Shown: positions 1 through 9,087, counted from the stretch's first letter. The stretch: 60,026 bases of DNA from an uncultured Pseudomonadota bacterium (GCA_902798205.1 CADBVV010000005.1:1-60026); one strand, 5' to 3'. Notes: generated from the letters alone by a model not told the origin. Made by a program: numbers and translations.

Positions 1-211
1 TTAAAATATCTTTGAAATTTGCTATGTCAGAACTGATATTTTTTAATTCAATCGCGTTCTGGGACAACATGCCCAATCTTTCAGCCAATCTTTCGCGTAA
101 TCTGGCATTGTCTTCGCGCAGTGTTGATAAATCGACAGTGTTTTTACGAAAAATCAGCACCAATAACAATACTGTGATAATAATCAAAAGGCCAAAAATA
201 TAAGTTGTCAT
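1..211 (-). CDS. rmuC: RmuC-family protein, N-terminal fragment (cut by window edge)
   Basis: The reading frame starts with ATG at 211 and stays open to base 1, so only about 70 residues are visible. They begin with one hydrophobic membrane segment (about residues 4-22) followed by a charged helix rich in Leu, Glu and Arg that looks like a coiled coil. That is the usual N-terminus of RmuC, a membrane-anchored protein with a nuclease-like domain linked to limiting recombination at inverted repeats. The nuclease-like domain lies outside the window. The gene is divergent from def; an rmuC-def neighbourhood is familiar in Alphaproteobacteria, and the call rests partly on that. Confidence 0.65.
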   Translation of the reverse strand, partial: MTTYIFGLLIIITVLLLVLIFRKNTVDLSTLREDNARLRERLAERLGMLSQNAIELKNISSDIANFKDIL

Positions 212-222
212 TTGAATTTCCT

Positions 223-251
223 TTGCTACAATCAATCATACAGATTATAAA
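223..251 (+). promoter_or_regulatory. Predicted sigma70-type promoter for def operon
   Basis: TTGCTA at 223-228 and TATAAA at 246-251 are separated by 17 bases. Transcription would start near 258, only about six bases before the def ATG at 264. The only Shine-Dalgarno-like run (AAAGG, 251-255) would then lie outside the mRNA, so def may be read from a nearly leaderless transcript. Confidence 0.45.
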
Positions 252-263
252 AAGGTTTTGTAA

Positions 264-767
264 ATGTTGCAAATGAAACTTTGTGGTGATTTGGTTTTGC
301 GTGAAAAATGCACACCGGTATCCGATATCACGCCAGAATTGTTAAATACCATGGACGAAATGGTGAAAATGATGGCGGATCAGAACGGGGTTGGGCTTGC
401 CGCGCCCCAGGTTGGTATTACACAAAGATTCTTGGTTATGATGGATCCAGACACTAACCAGGTATATCGTATGATAAACCCAATAATTTTATCAAAAAGC
501 GATGAAACTGCCGTTATGGAAGAGGGCTGTTTGTCTGTTTTGGGTTCGGATGGTTTACCTGTTTATTCAAATGTTCGTCGTCCGGCATCTGTTGATGTTG
601 AATGGATGGATGAAAATGGTAAAACATTACGTGCAAAAATGTCTGGGGTTCCGGCACGCATAGTGCAACATGAAACAGATCATTTGGACGGTATTTTGTT
701 TATCGATTATTTATCTGGTGTAAAACGCGAAATGTTAATGCGCAAGGTTAATCGGGGGCATAAATAA
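264..767 (+). CDS. def: Peptide deformylase
   Basis: Removes the N-formyl group from nascent proteins, using a metal ion. All three family motifs are present: GVGLAAPQVG at residues 42-51, EGCLS at 87-91 (Cys metal ligand) and HETDH at 136-140 (two His ligands and the catalytic Glu). The length of 167 aa is normal. ATG at 264 is chosen; an in-frame ATG at 273 is possible. The stop codon overlaps the fmt start by one base, so def and fmt are translationally coupled. They act at opposite ends of the formyl-methionine cycle. Confidence 0.96.
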   Translation: MLQMKLCGDLVLREKCTPVSDITPELLNTMDEMVKMMADQNGVGLAAPQVGITQRFLVMMDPDTNQVYRMINPIILSKSDETAVMEEGCLSVLGSDGLPVYSNVRRPASVDVEWMDENGKTLRAKMSGVPARIVQHETDHLDGILFIDYLSGVKREMLMRKVNRGHK

Positions 768-1579
768 TGAAACTGATTTTGATGGGAACAAATGATTTTG
801 TTGTCCCTGTGTTTGACGATTTGGCAAACAAACACGATATTATCGCGGTTTTTACGCGTGCACCAAAACCAATGGGACGTAAACATATTTTGACACCATC
901 GCCTGTTCATAATTGGGCAATGCAACGTGGTTTAGATGTACACACCAGTATTAAAGAGTTTGATGCTATATCTGAAAAGCCAGATATGATAGTTGTATTT
1001 TCATATGGTGTTATTTTACGTGATAATGTTTTAAATACTGCGCCTTGTATAAATATTCACCCAAGTTCATTACCAAAATATCGCGGTCCATCACCAATAA
1101 GAACTGCAATATTAAATGGCGATCATGATATGGATGTATGTTTGATGGCTATGACACCTGAAATGGATGCTGGTGATATTTATATACGCAAAAACATTGT
1201 AATCGAAGAAAACGATACAAATGAAACTGTTGAATCAAAAGTTTCAAATGTTGCGATTGAAATATTAAATGATTATATGGCAAATCCAGATAATTATATT
1301 GCGCAACCGCAAACTGGTGAACCAACCTTTACACGTAAATTCGAAGGAAACGACGAAATCATAGATTGGAACAAATTACCAATTCAGATTCATAACCAAA
1401 TTCGTGCGCTGGGGTGTGGTCGTACAAAAATTAATGGTATTGATGTAAAAATCTTGGAAACAAAAATAGAAAATAACGAGTTGAGAATTGTAAGGATTCA
1501 ACCCGCTGGAAAAAATCCAATGGATTGGAAAAGTTTTTTAAATGGTCTGCATGGCGCAGATATCAAATATGGCGAATGA
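767..1579 (+). CDS. fmt: Methionyl-tRNA formyltransferase
   Basis: Formylates Met-tRNAi with 10-formyl-tetrahydrofolate. The catalytic Asn96 and His98 lie in a clear HPSSLPKYRG motif (98-107), and Asp134 in TPEMDAGD supplies the third catalytic position. At 270 aa it is about 40 residues shorter than typical Fmt, with the loss mostly in the C-terminal tRNA-binding domain. The start overlaps the def stop (TAATG) and the end overlaps the next small gene (ATGA). Confidence 0.94.
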   Translation: MKLILMGTNDFVVPVFDDLANKHDIIAVFTRAPKPMGRKHILTPSPVHNWAMQRGLDVHTSIKEFDAISEKPDMIVVFSYGVILRDNVLNTAPCINIHPSSLPKYRGPSPIRTAILNGDHDMDVCLMAMTPEMDAGDIYIRKNIVIEENDTNETVESKVSNVAIEILNDYMANPDNYIAQPQTGEPTFTRKFEGNDEIIDWNKLPIQIHNQIRALGCGRTKINGIDVKILETKIENNELRIVRIQPAGKNPMDWKSFLNGLHGADIKYGE

Positions 1580-1851
1580 AAATGTTGAATTATATACAAA
1601 AAATAAAAGATTGGGATAATTATACCCCAAAATCAGAAAACAATCATTGCGTAAATTGCATATTCGTTGGTGATAATGATGAATTTTCAAACAGACGTTT
1701 GTGCGCAGAAACAATATCTGTAATCCCAGAACTTAGCAGTGGTTTTGGGTGTTGTGATAGATATAAATCATGTTTCAAATGGTATAATCAAATAAATCCA
1801 ATTAAAAAATTGATATTGCAAAAAAGTGGTTTTGTGTTTAAAAACAGATAA
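1576..1851 (+). CDS. Small Cys-rich protein of unknown function between fmt and truA
   Basis: A 91-aa product. The start at 1576 overlaps the fmt stop by four bases (ATGA), typical of translational coupling; ATG at 1582 is an alternative. The protein has six cysteines: a C-x2-C pair near residue 25, one near residue 43, then a CC doublet and a further C about 60-68. This spacing could bind zinc or an iron-sulfur cluster, but no family is recognised. There is no signal peptide or membrane segment. It lies six bases before truA within an RNA-modification and translation operon, which hints at a role there by association only. Confidence 0.7.
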   Translation: MKMLNYIQKIKDWDNYTPKSENNHCVNCIFVGDNDEFSNRRLCAETISVIPELSSGFGCCDRYKSCFKWYNQINPIKKLILQKSGFVFKNR

Positions 1852-1857
1852 AACAAA

Positions 1858-2604
1858 ATGGCACGCTATAAAATAAATATTGAATACGATGGAACAAATT
1901 TAATTGGTTGGCAAGAAAACCAACAGGGCCCATCTGTACAATCTTTATTACAAGATGCAATCTTTAAATTTTGTGGTGAAAAAGTAATCGTGTATGGTGC
2001 GGGTCGCACTGATGCAGGTGTTCACGCGATAAATATGGTCGCGCATTTTGATTTAGACAAAGAACAAAATCCAGAAACCGTTATGCGTGCCATGAATTTT
2101 TATTTGGTTAATGAACCTGTGGCTGTTTTAAATTGTGAAAAAGTTAGTGATGATTTTCATGCCCGTTTTTCATGTGTTAAAAGACATTATAAATACGTTG
2201 TTTTAAATCGTAATGCACCGGTTGTTTTGCAAAAAAATCGTGTCTGGTGGGTGCCACAAAAATTAGATATAGAAAAAATGAAAATTGCGGCACAAAAATT
2301 AGTTGGTAAACATGATTTTACTTCATTTCGTTCAATTCAATGTCAATCTAAATCACCAATTAAAACATTGGATAATGTTAACATAGTTCAAAATGGTGAC
2401 GAAATAATTTTTGAATTTTCTGCGCGTTCTTTTTTGCATCACCAGGTTCGTAATATGGTTGGCACTTTGGTTGAAATCGGTATTGGTAAAGATTTAGATA
2501 TTGATAAAATTTTTGAAGCAAAAAATCGCAGTGCTGCCGGGGTTAATGCGCCATCGTCTGGTCTGTTTTTTGTTCGGGCAGATTATGCCACGGACGCTGA
2601 TTAA
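1858..2604 (+). CDS. truA: tRNA pseudouridine synthase A
   Basis: Converts uridines 38-40 of the tRNA anticodon arm to pseudouridine. The family signature GRTDAGVHA spans residues 49-57, with the catalytic Asp52. The length of 248 aa is normal. It is the last gene of the def-fmt operon. Its final 62 bases overlap the 3' end of comEC on the other strand, so the two genes converge without an obvious terminator between them. Confidence 0.96.
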   Translation: MARYKINIEYDGTNLIGWQENQQGPSVQSLLQDAIFKFCGEKVIVYGAGRTDAGVHAINMVAHFDLDKEQNPETVMRAMNFYLVNEPVAVLNCEKVSDDFHARFSCVKRHYKYVVLNRNAPVVLQKNRVWWVPQKLDIEKMKIAAQKLVGKHDFTSFRSIQCQSKSPIKTLDNVNIVQNGDEIIFEFSARSFLHHQVRNMVGTLVEIGIGKDLDIDKIFEAKNRSAAGVNAPSSGLFFVRADYATDAD

Positions 2605-4522
2605 TTATTTCTATAATTTTTCCATTTGGATAAATCATTAAACCATTATCAAGTATTTTTCCGTAACAGTTTGAAGATTTTGTTTTAAATGTTGTGACTA
2701 TGTAATTTATTGATTTATCTTTGCAGACATTTTCCATATTATTCAATATTGCTGTAAAATTCTGCATATATACCAGATTCCATTTCGGTGTTTTATAAAC
2801 ACAGAACCCATGATCGCATTTATATCTGGTATTTTTGATTGGTTGCTTTTCATTATTAAATTCATACCAAGAAGTAAATGCAAAGAAATGTTTTGATGCA
2901 CGTGCTTTATTAAATTGTAATTTATTGTTGATATTAAATGCGACCAATTCGTGATCTGTTGTTGCATAGAATAATGGTTTTTCTTGTGTGACATAAATCA
3001 GCATACCAATTGATATACAACATACACATAAAATATAATTTATATTTTTTACATATATATTTTTAGAATCTGGTTTAATTGTCAAAATTAAAAATAAAAA
3101 TCCAATAATTATAAATATTAAAACTGTGTTTGACATATTTGGTGTGGATAAATTTGCATATGGTAAATTTGATATGTGTGTTGCGATTGTTAATGCAAAA
3201 TCATAAATGTTGTTTGTTATGTTTAAAATAAAATGATTTCCGAACAGTGCGAAAATTGTCCCCAGAAAAACCAAAGGCATAATCAACACAGAAAATATTG
3301 GCAACAGAATAACATTACCAATTAAACTGTAAACCGGTATATATCCAAAATGTGCAATTATAAAAGGCAGAGTAAATATTGTCGCAATAAATGCTGTTGT
3401 AAATAACAAACATAAATAATGCCAAATTCTTTTTATTTGTGTTCGTTTAACATATTGCGTGTCACCAAAGAACCAAAGCAGGCCAAATATTGCGGCAAAA
3501 GATAATTGAAATCCCACATTCATAACGGCGTATGGATTTATTAAAAAGATTATCAGAAAAGCAAGTGCCGCATTGCGAAGTGATAAAACGCCGCGTCCCA
3601 AAAGTGTTGCTGCAAATACAAGTGTCGCCATTAAAAATGCACGCAGTGTTGCGACACTTATTCCAGACACATACAAATAAAACAACAAACCAATCCATGC
3701 GCATATAATGGCGGGATATTTTGCAGGTATTCGTTTCGTTATATATGGTATTGAACGAAACAATAAATAAAACAAAGCAAACAACCAACCGCCGATAAGT
3801 GTCATGTGAAAACCACTGATTGACCAAACATGACCAACACCAACAGATTTCCAAATTGTATTTTGTTGTTCGGGAATAACTTTTTTGTATCCTAATACCA
3901 GTGCATCTGTTAACACAGAAACAGATTTGTTATGAATAATTGTGCGCAGGTTATTTGTTGGCGTTGTTTTTATAATTTCATAATCTTTGAAAAATCCTGT
4001 ACCAGAAATATTCGAAAAATATGCCCAACGTGCAAAATCAAAACCATTTGGTGTATATTTGCTGGACGGATGAAATATTTTTACTTTGCCGTTTATTGTG
4101 TCGCCAATATCTGGAAAGCCGTCTTTGATTGAAACACGAATATTTAAATTTTTATTTGGTAAATCTTTATCAATTTGTTGTGCGTTTATGCTTAATAAAA
4201 CGCGTGTTGAATCTGATGTGAAATCAACATCTTTGACAACGCCATTTACAGATACAAAATCAAAAGAATCATTAATTTGCGGGGTGTTAATTATGTGTGT
4301 AAAAGACATTGCGTAAAAGAAACCAAATAAAAACAAAGCAACACCGCGAATTAAAACATTTTTATATTTATAAAAAATCCCACAAACAAGAGCGGTTATA
4401 ATAATTGGAAAATGAAAATTAGGTTCGCTTTCCAATGAAAAATATAACGCGGCACCAAATGCCACAATAAAAGGCGCCCAAAGAAATACATTTTTATATT
4501 GATATTGCAGGATTTCTTTCAT
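2543..4522 (-). CDS. comEC: ComEC/Rec2-family membrane protein
   Basis: A 659-aa protein with many membrane segments, N-terminal ones flanking an OB-like DUF4131 region (about residues 85-170). The competence domain signature reads HVWSISGFHMTLIGG, matching the usual H-x4-SGLHL pattern. The family forms the inner-membrane channel for single-stranded DNA during natural transformation. The C-terminal part after the last membrane segments is short (about 150 aa) and shows no HxHxDH, so the metallo-beta-lactamase domain of many ComEC proteins appears absent. Its last residues are encoded opposite the end of truA. No other competence gene is seen nearby. Confidence 0.88.
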   Translation of the reverse strand: MKEILQYQYKNVFLWAPFIVAFGAALYFSLESEPNFHFPIIITALVCGIFYKYKNVLIRGVALFLFGFFYAMSFTHIINTPQINDSFDFVSVNGVVKDVDFTSDSTRVLLSINAQQIDKDLPNKNLNIRVSIKDGFPDIGDTINGKVKIFHPSSKYTPNGFDFARWAYFSNISGTGFFKDYEIIKTTPTNNLRTIIHNKSVSVLTDALVLGYKKVIPEQQNTIWKSVGVGHVWSISGFHMTLIGGWLFALFYLLFRSIPYITKRIPAKYPAIICAWIGLLFYLYVSGISVATLRAFLMATLVFAATLLGRGVLSLRNAALAFLIIFLINPYAVMNVGFQLSFAAIFGLLWFFGDTQYVKRTQIKRIWHYLCLLFTTAFIATIFTLPFIIAHFGYIPVYSLIGNVILLPIFSVLIMPLVFLGTIFALFGNHFILNITNNIYDFALTIATHISNLPYANLSTPNMSNTVLIFIIIGFLFLILTIKPDSKNIYVKNINYILCVCCISIGMLIYVTQEKPLFYATTDHELVAFNINNKLQFNKARASKHFFAFTSWYEFNNEKQPIKNTRYKCDHGFCVYKTPKWNLVYMQNFTAILNNMENVCKDKSINYIVTTFKTKSSNCYGKILDNGLMIYPNGKIIEIINQRPWHNLPEQKTDQTMAH

Positions 4523-4547
4523 GTTCGGATTATAGGATTTTATTTAC

Positions 4548-4577
4548 TTGACGTGCAACCAATAATTTTTGTATTCT
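4548..4577 (+). promoter_or_regulatory. Predicted promoter of pyrG
   Basis: TTGACG (4548-4553) and TATTCT (4572-4577) are separated by 18 bases, leaving a short leader with AAGGAG at 4588-4593 before the pyrG ATG. Confidence 0.55.
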
Positions 4578-4599
4578 GATTAAGCATAAGGAGAAGCTT

Positions 4600-6168
4600 A
4601 TGCCAAGATATATTTTTGTTACTGGCGGGGTTGTATCAAGTTTAGGAAAGGGCGTTTCAGCGGCATCGTTGGGCGCCCTTCTTCAATCCCGTGGATATTC
4701 TGTTCATGTTCGTAAATTTGACCCATATTTAAATATAGATCCGGGAACCATGTCGCCATTGCAACATGGCGAAGTTTATGTCACCAATGATGGTTTTGAA
4801 ACAGATCTGGATTTGGGTTATTACGAAAGATTTTTGGGAATAAAATTATCGCGTAATGATTCTTGTTCTGGTGGCCGTATTTATTGGGAGGTTTTAAATG
4901 CAGAACGTCGTGGCGATTACCTGGGCGCGACGGTGCAAATGATTCCGCATGTTTCAAATAAAATAAAAGAGCATATTGCAATTCCAACAGATACAGATTT
5001 TGTAATTTGTGAAATTGGTGGAACGGTCGGCGATATTGAACAGAAAATATTCTTGGAATCTATACGTCAATTTGCAAACGATGTTGGCCGGCGAAATGTT
5101 TTGTTTGCACATCTGGCATTGGCGCCATATCTGGAACAAAGTGGTGAATTAAAAACCAAACCAACGCAAATGTCGGTACGCAGATTATTAGAAAACGGGA
5201 TTCAGGCGGATATGTTATTCGTTCGTTCGCCACGTATGTTAACAAACGAAGAGCGTGCAAAAATAGGTATGTTCTGTAATTTGCCGGCGAAAAATGTTAT
5301 AACCAGTATGAACGTAGATAATATTTATAAAATACCAATCGTTTATGATGAACAAGATGTCTTTGCAATAATGGCAGAACATTTTGGTTTGCCAAATGCA
5401 AATGGCGATATGTCAAAATTAAAAAAGATTGAACACCATTTGAATGCTGATTTACCAACATGCACAATTGGTGTTGTTGGTAAATATTTTGATGTTGCCG
5501 ATGCATATAAATCATTGAACGAAGCATTGTTCCATGCATCTGTCCAAAACAATGTGCATTTAAAAATTAAAAAGATAGATGCCGAACATTTCACACCAGA
5601 AGATTGCGCAGACGTTGATGGTATTTTAATACCAGGCGGTTTTGGAACGCGTGGCGTTGATGGAAAAATAGCCGCCGCACAATATGCACGTGAAAACAAT
5701 ATTCCGTTTATGGGAATATGTTTGGGTATGCAGGTTGCGGTTATTGAATTTATGCGCAATGTTGTTGGTGATAAAAATGCCAATTCAACAGAATTTGCAA
5801 AAAATTGCACGCCTGTAATCGATATTATGGCAGATTGTGACAAAGAAAACATGGGCGGAACACTTCGTTTGGGTGCGTATCCATGTGAAATAAAATCTGG
5901 AACTTTGGCGGAAAAGATTTGGGGTATATCGCAAATATCTGAACGTCATCGCCACAGATACGAAGTGAATATAAAATATAAAGATGAATTGGAAAAGGCT
6001 GGTATGATAATATCTGGAATTTCACCAGATGGTAAATTGCCAGAAATAATTGAAATACCATCGCACCCGTTCTTTATTGCGGGACAATTTCATCCGGAAT
6101 TTCAAAGCAGCCCATACACCGGTCATCCGATGTTTAATGCATTTATAGCGGCCGCAAAAAGAAAATAA
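4600..6168 (+). CDS. pyrG: CTP synthase
   Basis: Makes CTP from UTP, ATP and glutamine. The N-terminal synthetase domain opens with the family signature FVTGGVVSSLGKG (P-loop). The C-terminal class I glutamine amidotransferase domain shows the nucleophile motif GICLGMQ, then a RHRHRYEVN segment and HPEFQS with the triad His and Glu. The length of 522 aa is slightly below the usual 535-550. AAGGAG lies seven bases before the ATG. It is monocistronic between its own promoter and a terminator. Confidence 0.98.
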   Translation: MPRYIFVTGGVVSSLGKGVSAASLGALLQSRGYSVHVRKFDPYLNIDPGTMSPLQHGEVYVTNDGFETDLDLGYYERFLGIKLSRNDSCSGGRIYWEVLNAERRGDYLGATVQMIPHVSNKIKEHIAIPTDTDFVICEIGGTVGDIEQKIFLESIRQFANDVGRRNVLFAHLALAPYLEQSGELKTKPTQMSVRRLLENGIQADMLFVRSPRMLTNEERAKIGMFCNLPAKNVITSMNVDNIYKIPIVYDEQDVFAIMAEHFGLPNANGDMSKLKKIEHHLNADLPTCTIGVVGKYFDVADAYKSLNEALFHASVQNNVHLKIKKIDAEHFTPEDCADVDGILIPGGFGTRGVDGKIAAAQYARENNIPFMGICLGMQVAVIEFMRNVVGDKNANSTEFAKNCTPVIDIMADCDKENMGGTLRLGAYPCEIKSGTLAEKIWGISQISERHRHRYEVNIKYKDELEKAGMIISGISPDGKLPEIIEIPSHPFFIAGQFHPEFQSSPYTGHPMFNAFIAAAKRK

Positions 6169-6193
6169 AAAAGTCCCAAACGGGACTTTTTTT
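6167..6193 (+). terminator. Intrinsic terminator after pyrG
   Basis: Stem AAAAGTCCC / GGGACTTTT with an AAAC loop, followed by T's. It overlaps the pyrG stop and can also act on the opposite strand. Confidence 0.9.
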
Positions 6194-6211
6194 ATTATTA
6201 TGGGTAAATGT

Positions 6212-6994
6212 TTACATATCCCTGCCAGATGTAAATATTGTGGTTTTATGTGTTTGATTAATTTTTTTCAGATATTCATTATGACGTTGCAGGGTTTCTT
6301 TGTCTTTGTATAAAAGACCGTTTGTTTCATTATATATCCATCCTATTTTATTTGCTATTGTGCGCATGTCTTGTTCTGTTAAACCTGTATCTTTTTTGCC
6401 GTGCATAAAAAATCTAATTTCATCGTACAGTTTGTTTTTGTCATCGTATGTATATGAAAAATTATCAATGCCGATCGCTGTTTTTAAACTTGGAAAACCA
6501 AAAGGTTTTGTTCCTGTAAAAAATGGATCATTTGATAATAAATATTGTGGTGTGTAAACATTATATTTTATATCTTGATAAACAAAAGCAGATGCCATTT
6601 CACATAATTTCTTAGATATATCTGAAACCAACATATCTGGATTTGTATCAAACCCAATATATAAAGATTTACCATATTCTTTTACAGAATTACCAGATTC
6701 AAATTGGTTTTTATCGTTTAATATACCTTTGCTGATTAAATCGTCTGCGATTTTTTTGTTTGTATCATCAAGACTTTCATATCGGACAAGTACATAAGAT
6801 TTTCTGGGTGCTGTTTTGTTTGACGAACTCCAACAAGTTAAAATGTTTTTATCATACAAAGTTTCACATAATGCTAAACATGGCAATTCAACAATTTTTG
6901 CTAAATCAGCCTTGCTTTCAATTTGAATATTGCCAGGTCTGAATATCATATCTACATCACGCAAATACACAGGTTGTTTATCTTTGTTTTCCAT
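6212..6994 (-). CDS. Hypothetical cytosolic protein
   Basis: A 260-aa protein that I do not recognise. It has no signal peptide or membrane segment and is rich in Lys, Asp and Asn with scattered aromatics. A C-terminal segment with TEQDMRTIANKIGW and nearby residues looks like a helical module. It lies upstream of a convergent terminator shared with pyrG and 34 bases downstream of the RNHCP gene, so it may be the third gene of a gapR-RNHCP-hypothetical transcript. Confidence 0.75.
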   Translation of the reverse strand: MENKDKQPVYLRDVDMIFRPGNIQIESKADLAKIVELPCLALCETLYDKNILTCWSSSNKTAPRKSYVLVRYESLDDTNKKIADDLISKGILNDKNQFESGNSVKEYGKSLYIGFDTNPDMLVSDISKKLCEMASAFVYQDIKYNVYTPQYLLSNDPFFTGTKPFGFPSLKTAIGIDNFSYTYDDKNKLYDEIRFFMHGKKDTGLTEQDMRTIANKIGWIYNETNGLLYKDKETLQRHNEYLKKINQTHKTTIFTSGRDM

Positions 6995-7028
6995 AATGTA
7001 ATTCCCATGTTAGTTTTTTTAACAGTTA

Positions 7029-7343
7029 TTATTTTCCGAAAATGAAATCTGGGTTTGATGATATTGCGATTATTGTGTCGATATCATCGTCTGGTGCGGA
7101 ATGTTGTTTAATTGTTTTGCCGCACTTTTCACATTTGTGTGTGATTATGTATCCGTCTTTATCCGGTGCAACAGCGATTGGACGCATCATGCCACCGCAA
7201 TCGGACATTCTGTCGCCCGGATTATTATCAACGTGACGTGACCATAAACATTTTGGGCAATGGTTTGTATATCCATTGCCCGAAACATTTGCACCACAAT
7301 GGGCGCATATAAAATCTTCAACGCGTCGTGTGAATTTTTTCAT
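7029..7343 (-). CDS. RNHCP-domain protein
   Basis: A 104-aa protein with the full signature of the RNHCP family: a CxxCG pair near residue 13, then NHCPKCLWSRHVDNNPGDR around residues 28-46, and a C-terminal CEKCG pair. The arrangement suggests two small zinc-binding sites. The family's function is unknown; its pattern resembles HNH/zinc-ribbon folds. The start overlaps the gapR stop by one base, so it is co-translated with that DNA-binding protein. Confidence 0.85.
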   Translation of the reverse strand: MKKFTRRVEDFICAHCGANVSGNGYTNHCPKCLWSRHVDNNPGDRMSDCGGMMRPIAVAPDKDGYIITHKCEKCGKTIKQHSAPDDDIDTIIAISSNPDFIFGK

Positions 7344-7591
7344 TATATTCCCAATGCGTCACGATACATTTTTGTTAATTCATCTGCTTCGTCCAATTCA
7401 TCAGGATCCAATTTGCGCAATCTTATCATTTGACGAATGTATTTTGGATCATAACCTGCAGATTTGGCTTCGCTGTAAACTTCTTTGATATCGGCAGCGA
7501 TTGCAGCGGTATCTTCGTTTAATTTTTCAATTCTTTCGATAATACTGACTAATTGGGCGTTATCAATGGCACCGTGATTTGCGTTTTTCAT
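7343..7591 (-). CDS. gapR: GapR-like DNA-binding protein (DUF2312)
   Basis: An 82-aa, mainly helical protein with the DUF2312 pattern: an N-terminal long helix (QLVSIIERIEKLNEDTAAI) then an AKSAGYDPKYIRQMIRLRK segment. In Caulobacter, GapR is an essential chromosome-structuring protein that encircles overtwisted DNA ahead of forks and RNA polymerase. The family is largely alphaproteobacterial, which helps place the organism. The gene is divergent from pyk. Confidence 0.88.
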   Translation of the reverse strand: MKNANHGAIDNAQLVSIIERIEKLNEDTAAIAADIKEVYSEAKSAGYDPKYIRQMIRLRKLDPDELDEADELTKMYRDALGI

Positions 7592-7688
7592 AACCTTCCT
7601 CTTGTTTTTTTATGTTTTTTGGAATATTTATATGATATATTAAGAATCATAAAAATCAAATATTTTTATATAACAAGAGAGAGAACAT

Positions 7689-9059
7689 ATGACAAGATTT
7701 ACTAAAATTACCGCATCTATTGGTCCAAATTGCGAAAGCCGCGATGTTTTAACAAAAATGATAAAGGCTGGCGTTAATGTTTGTCGCCTTAATTTCAGTC
7801 ATGATACAGGCGATGTTCAGGGGGCAAAAATCGATTTAATACGTGATGTTGCACGTGGTTTGAATAAATCTGTGGCTGTATTGATTGATATTCAGGGGCC
7901 AAAACACAGAATTGGTAATTTTGAAACCGAAAATCATTATCCATTAAAAATAGGGCAAAAGTTTATTCTTGATTCCGATCCAACGCCTGGTAACGAAACA
8001 CGCGTTCAATTACCAGATGCCGATGTTATGAAATCGTTAAATATCGGGGACAGGGTTTTATTAAATGACGGTAAAATAGAATTAAAAGTTGATGCTGTGT
8101 TTGATGATAAAATCGAAACAACTGTTGTTCGTGGTGATGAAATTTGGTCGCGCCGTGGATTTAATTTGCCAGATACAGATATAAACACTGAAATTTTAAC
8201 ACCAAAGGACAAGGCAGATTTGGAATACGCGATAACTAAAAAACCAGACTATGTTGCGTTATCTTTTGTGCAACGTGCCGAAGATATTGCCTTTGTTCGT
8301 GATTTTATTAATGCACGCACTTCGCATCCAATTAAAATTATCGCAAAAATCGAAAGACCAAATGCAGTTGAACGATTTGTTGATATTGCAACCGCTGCAG
8401 ATGGAATTATGATTGCACGTGGTGATTTGGCGGTTGAATTGCCTTTTGAACAGGTTCCGGCGGTATCGCGTCAAATTATTCGCGAATGTCGTAAATTAAA
8501 TCGTCCGGTTATTATGGCAACGCAAATGTTGTCGTCCATGGTGCACAGCGAATTCCCAACACGTGCGGAAATATCAGACGTTGCGAATGCGGCCTATTTG
8601 CGTGCAGATTCAACAATGACATCCGAAGAAACCACAATCGGTGATAACCCTGTTAATGTTATTGAAACAATGAACAAGATTTTGTCATTTTCAGATGGTG
8701 ATGCAATTGCAAATCCTTTTGATTGGTCGCGCATTGATAATGTTCCTGAAAATGATTGGTCCAGATCTGTTTCTTCTATGGCTTATTTGAACAAGGCTGT
8801 TGCGATTGTTGTTTTTGCACGTGATACAGAAATTGCCACACAAATATCATGTCGTCGTCCGGATATTCCAATCGTTGCCGTGTGTGGTGATGAAACAGTT
8901 GCGAACCAATTGGCACTTTTGCGTGGTGTGTTCCCATTGTGTGATGAATATTTATATGCACAAAGGGATGCATTTAATGCCGCACGTCAATTTGGAATTG
9001 GAATTGGCAAATTGGTTATTGTGGATGATGATAAAATCAGTCTGCGAACACTTGATTAA
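7689..9059 (+). CDS. pyk: Pyruvate kinase
   Basis: Converts phosphoenolpyruvate and ADP to pyruvate and ATP. Recognisable motifs are KITASIGPNC at the N-terminus, NFSHD, DIQGPKHRIG, KIERPNAVE and the ARGDLAVELP active-site loop, followed by PVIMATQMLSSM. The segment that usually reads GTDAVMLSGETA is changed to RADSTMTSEETT, and PKIRIG has become PKHRIG, so the enzyme is divergent. The length of 456 aa includes the C-terminal regulatory domain. A purine-rich AAGAGAGAGAAC precedes the ATG. It is followed by a strong terminator. Confidence 0.95.
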   Translation: MTRFTKITASIGPNCESRDVLTKMIKAGVNVCRLNFSHDTGDVQGAKIDLIRDVARGLNKSVAVLIDIQGPKHRIGNFETENHYPLKIGQKFILDSDPTPGNETRVQLPDADVMKSLNIGDRVLLNDGKIELKVDAVFDDKIETTVVRGDEIWSRRGFNLPDTDINTEILTPKDKADLEYAITKKPDYVALSFVQRAEDIAFVRDFINARTSHPIKIIAKIERPNAVERFVDIATAADGIMIARGDLAVELPFEQVPAVSRQIIRECRKLNRPVIMATQMLSSMVHSEFPTRAEISDVANAAYLRADSTMTSEETTIGDNPVNVIETMNKILSFSDGDAIANPFDWSRIDNVPENDWSRSVSSMAYLNKAVAIVVFARDTEIATQISCRRPDIPIVAVCGDETVANQLALLRGVFPLCDEYLYAQRDAFNAARQFGIGIGKLVIVDDDKISLRTLD

Positions 9060-9087
9060 AAAAACGGGTCGTTTGACCCGTTTTTTT
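9058..9087 (+). terminator. Intrinsic terminator after pyk
   Basis: Stem AAACGGGTC / GACCCGTTT with a GTTT loop and a T tract. It overlaps the 3' end of the small convergent gene on the minus strand and looks bidirectional. Confidence 0.9.

Noticed and set aside
5343..5852. 169-codon frame antisense to pyrG
   Set aside because: pyrG is certain here; the antisense frame has no recognisable protein or ribosome site.
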